From: Euryodendron excelsum
Lineage: Eukaryota > Streptophyta > Magnoliopsida > Ericales > Pentaphylacaceae
Assembly (NCBI GenBank): GCA_033060915.1
Contig: CM065382.1
Span: 1,002,501-1,066,500, forward strand
DNA: 64,000 nt
Reading direction: 5' to 3'
Shown here: positions 43,485 through 55,367 of the stretch, in pieces
Numbering within the stretch: position 1 is the stretch's first letter
How the letters are laid out: the number at the start of each line of letters is the position of its first letter
Notes under the pieces: model-generated
Told to the model about the DNA's origin: nothing
Seen by the model: only the letters and a program-made list of their open reading frames with translations
The model's database searches: none
Program-made: the position numbers and the translations under genes

Positions 43485-46119
43485 TTTTCTGGTGTATTAA
43501 AACTATGAGGATAATTAAAACAAGAGCCATTTTCAAAAGTACTGCCTTGTTGAAGCAATTTGATGAAATCGGACACGAAATCTTGTTTTACTAAAGAAAA
43601 TGGACATGTCATTATTTTGATTAGGCCGGTCTTATGTATTCTCAATGCGTACTTGAATCTATGTTCATAGAACTTGTGATTCTTCCTTGTGCATAATATG
43701 TAGAAACAAACATTCAATCATTGTAGTATATATCAATCAGCAACATTGAAAATCCATCACATTAAGATCTCGGTTGTAATTATTGTAAATGCCTCTTAAG
43801 GCTGCAGCCTTCATCTTTTGATCTATGCATGCAACCACAAGATTAGTGCTGACACAGCTGGGGGAGCTCACCAAAACCTCTAGTTTAACATGGTTGAGAT
43901 TTGTTTTGAAAATTCACTGCCAAACATGTTTTTTGTTTTGAGCTTTTTAGAAATTTTGTGAGGGGGTTGGGTAGGGGTCTGCGTGCATCCATAGGGAAGC
44001 ACCATCACGGTTAATTGCTGTTGATTGAGTTAAGAGCATAGAATCCAAACTTATGAGCACACTTCGAAGCCAATCAACGCACTCTGTTGAAGTGCACTAG
44101 TGTTTTTGCTTTTCGTATAGACTACTTCTGTCACCAATATGATAAATCAACTCTATGTCCATAGAGCGCACTACAGTTCCCATAACTCCCTAATGCCATG
44201 GCACTCCAAGCTCCTGGTACTTGCACATTCTAGTTAGTGAGTTTCTTCTAGGTTTTAAAGCACTCAGTTAGTGGTCATTAACCTCCTCCATCTCTGTACT
44301 TTTGTTTGGATCTTTCGTCAAGTCCCCCCTTTATTCCCCTGCAGAGAGGCATCTTTACTATTCAAATATTGTTGAACAAACAAAATATTATCGTGAATGA
44401 TGCGGTGTTGTGAATTTCTTGGAGTTTACGAAATTATGAAACATCAGGATGAGGATCTTTAAGTTTGATGTGAGGACCGAGGAGATCAAAATTAGCCCTA
44501 TAATGATCCAAGACAACGATCTAGAAAAAATTGTTTATTTAGTACAGCATCACTCTGCATTATTGTCATACTTTCATTTTCTCAGTTTATTAAAATATAT
44601 TCAAACTAGGATAATTTTACTTAGTGAGAATGGATGGCTGAAATGCTCAAGGTAAAGAACTGATCTGAGGTCCTTGGTGAAACATTAGTACATTGCCCAT
44701 GGTGTTTACTTACAGTGGACATCCTCTGCCAACTCTTATTAGGTTCCTAGCAAGTTCCTTAGATGAATTCGTTATGCATGAAAATGATATGATCCTCTGC
44801 AAAAGTCGAGGCTGCCCTCCCTTTATGTCTTGTATCATATAGCTACGTAACTGTCTAGTCTAATTCTATTTGGTATTTTTTTAGTTGCATTGTCACATAA
44901 ATTGCTCTTTTGTTAATTCCCCTTCATTCAAGCGGCTCTGTCATTACTACATACATCTAGGCACCATTTTTAACCAGTAAGCAAATTAGACCGTGGTCAG
45001 CTATCATAGCCAGTTATGATTCATGCAATTTGCGAATTTTACCTAGTTCGTGTGGACGGATGGTGGCTTTGTACGAGCTTCATGGAATAGTCGGGCCTAT
45101 TGATTGATAAGTGCAAATTAGATACACCAAGAGCATTCCATTATTACCACCCTCTATATTTGTAACAAAGCTAGAGTTTCTAACAAGCTTGTGTTAGCTG
45201 TAACTATGATTGTCAAAGGAAAGCTGTACTTAGTACTAACCCAGGGAAAAGGGTAATAAGTTTCCTCAAAGCAGCTGTGTTGTTACATCCCCATCTGGGC
45301 ATCATCTTTTGGTTGATTTTTCTTCTAAGCGAGCAAATTTAAACAAGCCAAGAGTAAATCCAATCAGTATTATAAAGGATCATTACCTAATATACTTGCA
45401 AGAATCAAACGCGCCACTGGAAGCACAAGTCAGAAAAAAGTACTTGTAAAATGTAAGTCTGAAGGCCACAGGTGCTTCAACTCAGCCTGTACACTTCTGC
45501 TAAAAGTTCTCGCCCAAGGCCATCCCGGCTTCAACTCACCATCCTTGGCCCGAGCTTCGGGCCTAGATTGGGCTTTAAAACATACTTATCACCAAAAAAA
45601 GGTCTCAAAACAGTATACAGAAAAGAGAAACAAATTTTTTGTGTATGACCATCCAGTTTCCCCCATTCCTTGATAACCTTTCATGCTGGGCCCCTAGCAT
45701 GAGCTTTGGCATTTTTCCTCTAAATGGTGTTCACCCAATTTTCTTATTTCCGCTCGCCTTATAAAGTCTCAGAGAAAAAAAATAATAAAAAAAGCAGCCT
45801 AGTTCACAAGCCTCCAAAGAGGTCAAATACCCGTAGTCTTACACCGCTAGCAGAGAAGCTGTTTTTCAGTTTTCAACATGTGATGCAAAGCAGATGAAAA
45901 AAAAAAAAGGGGATTCCTTTGCAGAACATCCAAGTGAAAACGAGAAAAACAAGGAAAGCTTGAAGCCAGGAAGAAGACGGGAGAGATACGTCAAACTTGG
46001 CTGCGATTCATACGTAGAATGGTAGAGAGGGGAGAGAAGTTTTAAGATTAAAGTCTCCTCGTGAACACAGCAAGCAAGCCAGATCCATCTGCTTTGTTGG
46101 ATGGATAGGTACTAATATT

Positions 46120-46376
46120 GACTCGACACCTCTCTATTATGTCACCAATCGAGCCGCGCAATGCACCGGTCGTGGAGGCTCAACACCTTTGCCTAGTCAG
46201 TTTTCGGACCATTGCTCGGCATAATTTTCGACATATGAGGTATCAGCCACTGTTGACTGGAGACCTCTATTTTGTCACCAATTGAGCTCTCGAATGCACA
46301 CTTCGGTTTAGGCCAAACCACCTTTGACCAGTCTGTCGTCGGACGTTTGCTTGGATAATTTTGACATATGAATCAG
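46120..46376. repeat. Two-copy tandem repeat of about 135 bp
   Basis: 46120-46254 and 46255-46376 match in order: GACT(C/G)GA(C)ACCTCT, TGTCACCAAT(C/T)GAGC, AATGCAC, CACCTTTG, then CATAATTTTCGACATATGA against GATAATTTTGACATATGA. By eye about three quarters of positions agree. It has a higher GC content than its surroundings and carries no ORF. It may be a relic of a larger satellite or a TE. Confidence 0.75.
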
Positions 46377-47115
46377 CATGGTGCATGTGTCTTCTTATGT
46401 GGGTCATTGGTCTCTACCAAATGCACCATCTTACTCGTTTCCTCAACTTTTGGATTCTTTCTATTTTCTTCATGAAAGCATGATGTGCTTTGAAAATCCT
46501 TACTACCAACCAAAATCAATACCTAACTTCTTCAAACTGAACCACCACCTTAAATTTAGCTACCGCTATGGTGGGTATTATTAACTGATTTTGGGTACAA
46601 TTCATACCTGATTCACTAATTGATAGAATTATTGAGATGTGACATTCAAATGGAGTTTTTTTTTTTTTGAATTCTAACAGAATGTCCAGACCTCTCTCCG
46701 GTCCGGTCAAAGATAGTTCATCCACACTGAGACTAAGATATTCATAAAAAATAAATTCCTTATGGCCAACTCTTGCACTTGACAAGAGTCAAACACTTGT
46801 TGACAGTCAAATGGAGGTTGTTAACATGAATACCCAGTGAGCTCAGTAATCATACTCATTCGCTTCTCTGAAAATAAGAAGTTAACATTGAAAATGATTT
46901 AGTTCAACCCTATATATTCGACAAGAAAATGAGTTTTTAACTTCGGATTCATTGACTTTCAAATGTTGTTTCTCTACAAGCAATTTTGAGACATCCCCAT
47001 CTACAAAAAACAGCGAAGATGAACTTTGCTTCTATAGCCAACGAATAAAGAATCAGCCAGCCGTGTGCCTCTCAACCTATACAGTATTTTCCACCATGCC
47101 ATGGAACATCAAATG

Positions 47116-50100
47116 TCAACGAAAGCTTATCACACTGTACATTCCAAGGAGTAACAATCGTGCAGGGAATAAAAGCACAACAAGCAAATGCATGTGCTGC
47201 GATGCGACGAGCCTACTGAACCGTTTCAATGACTCTCTACCAGTCTGAAAGATGCCAGAGAAGTTAAATTGGTCTTGGCCCATGTTATTTAATGCCATGG
47301 GACTCCCTACAATGATACCAGCATTCATGCCATGCGGTGCTACAAGCGGCCACCAAACTCTGCGGCGGTTTTCTCTCCTTGCCTTTCTAATGTGGTTCAA
47401 CTCCTGACGGATCACATTCCGAACAGTTTTCATGTAAGAATTCATGTCATGATCTCTTTGAATGGTTCCCCCAGAACCATATGCAGAGCGGTCACTTAAG
47501 ATCTCGAGTGGGTGCGGTGAATTCAAGAACACAGCCTGAGCAGCCCGGAGTTGCTTCTCTGCCTCGTTAGCATCTGATACCGGACAGCTCAATATATATA
47601 GACCACTCCCTGAAGGAAGGAGATCATGGTTTGGAGAAAATTTCTCATCCGGTTGTAGAATCAGGAACTCTCCCATTGGCGCATACAACAGTCTCTGTTG
47701 CATAACAAAATAAGCAGCGGTAAATTAGGATGGGAAAAGCTCCGTGATAAACTTCAAATAATTCAAATTATAGTTCTTGCGAAAAAGACTAAAAACTTTA
47801 CCTGATTATTAAGACATGGATGATTCCGGAAGTTCCCATTGACAGCCTTAAGAAGTTCTGCCACATGATTAGGATAATTGCAAGAGAAAGCTCGAGGCAC
47901 AATATCTCGATGCATTGTGATTGCCTGAACATGACTCCGAGGCAATCCAAGCTCCTGAAGCAGCCGATCCCCTCCACACATGATTGATGGTGTGCCAAAA
48001 GTTATAACAGGAAGTAAGGAGGAAGGTGGGACTTCACCTCTTATAAGCAACATAAGATTCACTAGCAATGATAAGCTTCCACCGAGAGAATGCCCAGTGA
48101 AACGGAAGGTGGCACAATCACCATGAGATTTAATGTGGGCACGGACTTCCGGCAACATTTGTTCATAAATCCCCTTAGCGGCTTCATATATACCTCTATG
48201 CACAAGCACATCAAGTCCCTATAGCAAAGACAAATAAATAAATTGTATCACATTCCCTATTAAGGGAACTTTTAAAGATGACATCTTATATGTGGCATTT
48301 ACATCAATCTCCCTTAAGCTACTCAATATATAAAGCTAAGTTTCTGAATCATTTGTAATGCCTAGAACCAATATGTGAATCGAAATAGCCTAGGAAATGG
48401 TTAAAAAAAACTTCAAGAAGCATATAAAAGTTTACCTCAAACTGAATGGGCTCAAACAGTAAGTTCGCTTGCCATGATGCCAGTGACTCAGACCCCTGCA
48501 TGTAAAGACTTGTTAGCAACACATCAAAAAATGCCAAATTTATGCAACTAAAGACGGCAAGTCATGGCAAGGGTAATGTCATTGTGTAATTGTAATTAAC
48601 TGGCCATTGAAATAGCAATCAGCGTTGCTCTATGGATCTGATCTGCCTACAAAAATGAGAAGGCAATGATATACACTATTCTATACACCCTTCACAGGAA
48701 TAGTGTCTTATCACAGCATATGCCATTCCCATGTTACCTCAGCTCTCTAAAAATGAATAAACAGATAAGCAGTATTAAAAAGATTATTTATTGCCCTACC
48801 TGAATAATGAAGAACCTTGTCCCATTGAGATCATTATCACATATGAACCATTCACATGGTGATGAACGTGTTGAGTTCAAATCATCTGCAACAGCCTGCT
48901 TCACTTCCTCCTTTGCAGCAACTGCAGCTGTCACCGAGTCGGTGGTTGCCATGAACGAGGCCACCTCATTGTCCATTATATTGACATTGTCATTGATTCC
49001 ACTGCTTCCCTCAGGCAAATCTTCACTCACCTCGGATTTTGAGTATTTAAAAGGAAGAATGCTCTTGGTATGAGAATGAAGATAAGAGGCAGCAGATGCA
49101 GCAATTTGATAAGCAGCAGATGCACTTATTCGACTCCCCTTAGTCTTCTGGTCCTTGCCTTTCTCTGGCTCCTTTGAGGGTTCTTCTGCTTCTTGAACTT
49201 CAGCTGACATTTTATCTTTCTCAGCTTTCATAGCTAGTTCTTTCTTCTCCAATGATGAAGTCACAAACTGCAGTCCATGAAATTTCAGGAGGTTTCCTGG
49301 CTATACCACCAAAAAGATGAAATAAATCGACCTTTACAGGCAATCAATTGCTGGTGAACTTATAAATTTGACTCATCATGCCCCAGATTTTCAACAAAAG
49401 TGACAGATAATGATAAGCAATGCAACTAGTGCATGTAGTATAAACCCTGCTTGCATGAATATTGAACATCACCACAAGATTGGACTTAATACAACTCAAT
49501 ATAATAAAATTATAAAAATTCGTGTGCAAATTTACATATCAAACAGAGTGTAGCATGTTGGCCTCAGTACAAATCAACGTAGCATCAACAAGAAATTGCA
49601 GTAAAGACATGTTATTCGAAAGAATATTAAGTTTGTCACTCCTCAGGCACGAAAAATAGTTTCCAGCTTCATGATGCAGCGTGCAACCCTTTAACATCAA
49701 TTAAAGAAAGCCTTCGCACATATAGGACAATGAATCCACCAGATCGAGAGATACTGAGCAAATTGAAACCATGCGCATTGAGAATTTCCTCCATTTACTT
49801 ATTGTGAAAGCAGAGTAAAGTATAAGAAGTTGTGGAACTAGGACCTTATGGCTTAGCCATGAAAGAATCCATATTTTGATCAAAAGTGCCTCAACACAAA
49901 CATTGCAAGAAGAAGAAAATCTAGAGGCCACAACCTGCCCAAGGAAACTCCCTAGTTGGTTCATTCTCAATAAAATCAACATATCTTTCTAAGGTTTTCT
50001 TCGGCTTCACCATTTTATTTAATTAAATCTTGTAGCAAAAAGATTGTCCACAGGCGCGCGCTCACGCACATATAGAACATGTTCAAAATTGAAGAATAGA

Positions 50101-50797
50101 AATGTGTAAGGTTTACCTTGATCTGGGGTATGGAATAAGCCAAGCTTCCCAAATACGACATTTGAGCATACAGCCTTGCTTCGGCCAACGACACCTTCCG
50201 AAGCAACTTCGAAAATGAATCCCTATCGAATTCAATTTTATCTTCATCATCATCAACTCTACAGATATCACACCCGTCGTCACCATCATCATTGCAACCA
50301 CCGGACAATTCACCTCTCTGAACATCAACAGCAACATTTTCTTCCTCGTCTTTTTCCCTCAATTCTTCAGCCTCAACCTTCTCTTCTTCCCTCCACATAG
50401 ACTTCAGGTGAAGAATCTTCAGTACCCAATTCCCATTTTGCCCTTCCCCCGCCTCGCCCTCCTGAGCACCAATGGCTCGTCCTCCTCCTTCTTTCTCCTG
50501 TTCTTTCTCCTCAACCAACACGGCGTCGTCAAGGGCAATGGCATCGTACCTTTTACCACCACCAGGCCACAGAGATCTGAGAGGGTACTTGAAGGAAAAT
50601 CCCCAAGGGGCCGTCCTCTGAGGCGGCGCCGCCGAGACAGTCGGTTTCTCAACCGACATCACATTTGCTGCAGCCGTCGACCTCCCCACGGCGGCTGTAA
50701 CATGAGACGGATTCGTACGGACGTCAAGACCTCCACCGGCGACGGTGATCTGTGATGTCAACCCGTGAATCCCCGCCTTAAAACAGAGACTATCCAT
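47116..50797 (-). CDS. PLIP2: Plastid lipase, class 3 (PLIP2/PLIP3 type), 5 exons, 745 aa
   Basis: Exons on the - strand: 50797-50117, 49300-48800, 48495-48436, 48218-47802 and 47694-47116. All join in frame to 745 residues. The N-terminus [14 protein letters not shown] and the [11 protein letters not shown] block fit a chloroplast-targeted PLIP. An acidic low-complexity region follows (about residues 85-200). The alpha/beta-hydrolase core has the nucleophile elbow TGHSLGG (Ser458), [15 protein letters not shown] (Asp519 as acid) and RDHDMNSY (His635 as base). PLIPs are sn-1 acyl hydrolases of plastid membrane lipids. In Arabidopsis PLIP2 and PLIP3 act on galactolipids/PG and feed jasmonate synthesis under ABA. 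TAF13 lies divergently beyond, matching the Arabidopsis At1g02660/At1g02680 order. PLIP2 and PLIP3 are co-orthologues, so the symbol is only a label. Confidence 0.92.
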
Positions 50798-51745
50798 TTT
50801 TAAATCTTAGCTTCCCTGTCTCAGCTTCTTTGTCTGATTGATATATAAATATGTACGTATATATAATTTCCGATGAAGGAGAAAAAGGGAGTCGTGGCTA
50901 AGGTGTAACTCCGGGGCGAGGAGCGTTAACGCCTTCCACGATCTTTGAATTTGAGGCTTCTTCTTCCTCTTTGATTAACGAGAGAGAGAGAGAGATAGAG
51001 GACGAGCACTTAAAGAGCGTGAAAAAGGTTTCGTCTGCGTTTTTAACCAAACAGGTCACCAACCTTCAGGTACCCCTCTCTTTCTCTCTCTCCGCTCTCC
51101 CTCTACGTGATTTTTTTCCCAACTGAATTCAAACAGGGAATAGATTTTCTCACCTATATTCCTGCAGAATGAAATTCCTCGAACGACGACGTTGGGGGCC
51201 ACAAAGGACACTGTATCTCTTTCCGCCGCGACGTCGTTTGTTTTGAAGCTGACACGACCCTCAACCGGAGTTTATTACAAAATTAGGATTATTTTTATAT
51301 TCATTTACCAAACTTTTTAAACTTTTTTATCAAATTAAAGTTATTTGAGAAGTTGTGTTTCGCAAACACAATTCAAGTCTGAAATTGTGTCTACAAAATA
51401 CTGAAGGTTAAAGTTTGGAGTTTATGCCCAAACCAAATATGATTTTTAAACATTTTTTAAAATAAAGTGATTTTAAACTCATTTACCAAATTTAAATCAT
51501 TTAAAAAGTTGTGTCTTCAAACTATGACTTCAAATTTAAATTTGTGTCTTCAAAACACGATTTCAAGTCTAAAGTTGAATATTTAAAACATAGTTTCTAT
51601 ATAAATATGAGACAAACTTTAAATCATAAAAGTATGTTTTGAAGACATAATTTCTGATTTGAATTTGGTAAATAAAGTTAAAAAGTACCTCAATTTGATA
51701 GTTAAATTTAAAAACAACCCTGATTTGTAATAAACTAATGCTGTA

Positions 51746-51960
51746 AGTTTTCTTTTTTTGTTGTATATTTTTACTGTGTATTTTTTGTGATTTGATGATG
51801 GATATTTATAAATTACCGTTGTATCAACAATACTAAAGTAATGTTTTGAAAACAGAAAACATACTCATTTTAATATTTTTTTTTTAAATTTTGTAAAAAA
51901 ATTTAAACAAACACTGCTTTTTGTTTTGTTTGTTTTTTAAAACAAAAAAAAGTTACCAAC
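51746..51960. mobile_element. MITE-like element, family B copy 2
   Basis: It shares, in order and on the same strand, TTTTTACTGTGTATTTTTTG, TGATTTGATGATGG, ATTTTAATATTTTTT, AACAAACACTGCTTTTTG and a right end AAAAGTTACCAAC with 31309-31580. The left terminal repeat is decayed. Confidence 0.55.
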
Positions 51961-53222
51961 CTGACATTAAGAAATAAATTTTTAAAAATCACTAATATTT
52001 AGGCATAAACACCCCTTCAACCGATTTTCTCATCCCGTGTGCCGTGTTTGTCACGTGTCTGATGCGCTGGTGTTCAGGAAATTTGCAGCTTTTTTCGCAT
52101 ACGGAAGCGCGTGTGGGCCTACATTTTTCAAAAGTTACTGGGTGCATTAGGCAAATGCCACGTCAAGAGGATACAGTTTAACTGCAAAAGCCGTGTCTCG
52201 AATATCTTTACGGTGGATTAATGTTTGCGTTGGCCATACTCTCGGCAAGCTAAGCCCAACCGTACACGCCTTATACAACCAACACGCGTCCACATTTTTC
52301 GTCAGGATGCTCTTCCAGGATTTCATTAACTAGGTAGAAAACTTATTTTGTTGAATTGTTTCCGAATATTTTTTTGACATAATTTATTGAAAACGGTGCA
52401 TTTTCTGGAAATAATTTGAAATGATTATTCAGGTTCTCACAAAATGAAACTTATGAAAAAATAAAAAATATCATGACAATAATTGTATTATTTTAAAAAT
52501 AGAAGAATAAAAAATAAGAAATAAAAGCGATAACAACAAAAGTGATGCCAACTGGACAACACATATGTAAAAGAATACTCCTATTGTGAGAATAATATAG
52601 GCTTATTATTAATCCAATATATAGAACAAATTGTTATAAAAATAAAAAATATAAGACAGAGAAAATCACTCAACACAATGCAGTAGCTGTCCTCGTACTT
52701 GAGGCGGTGGCTGCTTTGAAAACGAGGACGGCTACCTTTTGGCAACGTTATCCAATACGTCACACAAATGACAAATTACAAAAACGCTGTAAAGTATAAA
52801 AAGAAAGAAAAATGTCTAAATTGCAATTTCCTTCTACTTCTTGTCCAAGGCAACATGAAACTTTCATACTAAAAGAGAACCAATTCCAATTGTTAACACT
52901 TTATGTGTTTTTTTTTTATATTCTTTAATTGACAAACAATATGAGAGGTAGAGATGGCATTCGAATTGTTACAAGACGTGAACCCAAATAAATTGAAGGC
53001 CAAGATCCCATTTCTTATTAAAAAGTTATTTGATATGAGCATCACACACACTGTTACTCTTACTATGATTTTGACGTTGCGTAGTCGATATGGATCCACA
53101 ACTAACATCTAATAAATTTTGCTTGACAAATACTTTGTCATTGCTAAGATTTAAACCATACACGACAATAGAGTAGCTAGATGTTGGGGGTGCCAATTGG
53201 CCCTTTCGTCAAAAATTATTTA

Positions 53223-53355
53223 GGGTTAATTTGGTAAGAAACTTTTTAAATATTTTTGGTTTATAAGTAGATAAAAAAAATATTTTAATTTTTTTTATTA
53301 CTCTTAATTTATAAAAATAAAAATATTATAAAAAAAATTATACTAAACAGATCCC
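53223..53355. mobile_element. Short MITE-like inverted-repeat element (candidate)
   Basis: The left end GGGTTAATTTGGTAAGAA pairs with the reverse complement of the right end, GGGATCTGTTTAGTATAA. About 130 bp, AT-rich, non-coding, no firm target duplication. Confidence 0.45.
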
Positions 53356-55367
53356 ATATTTCTGAAGTGCCACAGTGAATTGCTTTTCTTCTGGTATAGC
53401 AGGTGGGACCCTACGGCATGTGAGTAGCTCTTATCGAGGAATAATTAACTCTTCAATCCTAATCACATAAACCTAGCTGTATGGTCGGTCTTGAAATTTA
53501 TAAATCTAATCAAATTTAAGAGTGTCTCGAAGTTGGTGGGAGTTGGCTGGAACAAAGAGTGCCGTTGAACTTTTCTACCCTTAAATCTTAATGTCGACAG
53601 ATGGACGTACGGACTATGAATCGGCTCATTAGTATTGTTGGGCCCTTGATTTGAAAATCTGATGAAGATTGGGCTCCCGATTAGGCTGTGTCACACTGTC
53701 CCTACACGCTTAATACTCTGGACCTAGCCCATTTTCATCCCTTCTTCTTCTTCTTCTTCTTGTTAATTTTTTTTTCTCTTCTTTTAATATTGTCGGGTAG
53801 AGGTAGAGGATGCATGCATTTAATCAAGTTCAAACCAACCAATTGGCTTTTGAGCAGGGTTTAAAAATGGGACTGATTTGAGTGATATTTGATAGATTCC
53901 AAAAACTGGCTACAACGAGTTAAGGGATCGAGATTACTCTAAAAATCTTAAAATTTAGGGTTAATATAAAGTCGAGTTGGGCCAAAATGGGTTTTAAGCA
54001 CCAATCCCAACCCCCATTTAAAAAAATGATATGGCCTTTAAGTTAGCTTGTTGAGCTCTACTATCGCAAACACCAATTTGAAGGCCTATAATAATCAGAT
54101 TATCGAGGCCATCGCGCGAATAGCCACCCCTAATTTGAAGTGGTCAAAAGTTTGCATTAGCCCATTTGTTACGAGTCTAGTCACACCCTAGCTAGATTGA
54201 CAACTCTAGTCTACAAGAGTGTCCATCGTAATTCACTAATAAAGAATTAGCTAGCTTATCACATAATTTGTAGTGTTAATTAGTAGATTGTCCCCCTCTC
54301 AAAAATTTGCATGTATTGTTCCTATTACTCCTGTGTAGAATTTGTTCTCAAAAAAATTGACAATTCAAGAAAGCCTATTCTCCCAAAAAAAGAAAAGAAA
54401 ACCACACAAACAACAACAACAATCTCATGCTCTAAAATTAAAATGGAGAAAAAAAAAAAAAGAGAAGAAAACTTCCATGCTCAACCGTCTGCTTTAAAAA
54501 GTAATGTGGGCTTCCTTGGAAACCCTAGCTATACCCAAAAAGCATTGAATTTTTCGTAAAGGGCCCAAGCAAAATAAGAAACAAATAAATTTTGTAAAAG
54601 ATATGTGGCTTGGGTCTGGGATCCGGGCCTGGGCTGCGTTCAATCGTTAACCTTTGATGAACCCAGACTCCATCGCAACTCCTCATACCGCCAGTATTGT
54701 TCCTTAAAACAACTGTTAATCGGTAGCTTATTTCTGTAATAGGTACTCTCTCTCTCTCTCTCTCTGCTTCCTCTTTAGGGTTTTCTTAGTCTTACTGGAC
54801 GAGAATGTAATTATAAATTACGCAAGTTACGTGTAATTACGTATCCATCTTTAGTATATCGAGATCCGGAGTTCTTTTTATATGCATAGATTGTTTAGCC
54901 CGAGTTCAATGTTAATCAATAGTTCTTTACTATTTTAAAATTTCTCAAGAATTGTGACCGAAGTTTTTGAATGGGAAATTTGACTGCAAAAGAATTGGAT
55001 TGCCTTTGGTGAGAAGAATCTTTATAGTGAATCTCATGTATGATTCGCCTTTGTTTCCGAATAATTTCATTCATTTCATCGAAAACCAGTTTGTTCGCAT
55101 AATTGTTGAACTTCTGTCCCCCACTCATGATTCTTGAATCTAGGTTTCCTTTTGCTCTTTTTTTATTTATATTTTATTTTTATTTTTATGATTTTATTGT
55201 TCTTTTCATAATGTTAATGGTTGTGTATCCTGATTAAGCAGCCTGGAAGCTCATTGGTTTTGTGTGAAAAAAGATACGATCTATTCGAATTAATTTTCCT
55301 TTCTACTTAATCTATGAGTCACAATATTTATGCCAGCAGATTGAAGGGAAGCTATCGTGCAGAGAAG

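Larger units (their letters stand above)
43083..47115. other. Intergenic between the TMEM205-like and PLIP genes
   Basis: The two flanking genes converge here, so the ends are their 3' UTRs. The rest is AT-rich with a (CT)n run, short A-tracts, a GC-richer patch near 45470-45560 and a two-copy 135-bp tandem repeat at 46120-46376. No gene or RNA was recognised. Confidence 0.5.
50798..55367. other. Divergent upstream region between PLIP and TAF13
   Basis: Just outside the PLIP start is its leader, with a (GA)n run at about 50977-50993 (CT-rich on the PLIP strand). Farther on are a family B MITE remnant (51746-51960), an inverted-repeat element (53223-53355), a (CTT)n run at about 53740-53761, and the TAF13 leader with a (CT)n run at about 54745-54764. 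A probable TAF13 leader intron ends near 55340. No further gene is seen. Confidence 0.55.

Noticed and set aside
45470..45560. miR169-like CCATCCTTGGC wording
   Set aside because: Only part of the miRNA complement matches and there is no opposite arm. It looks like ordinary repeat-like DNA.
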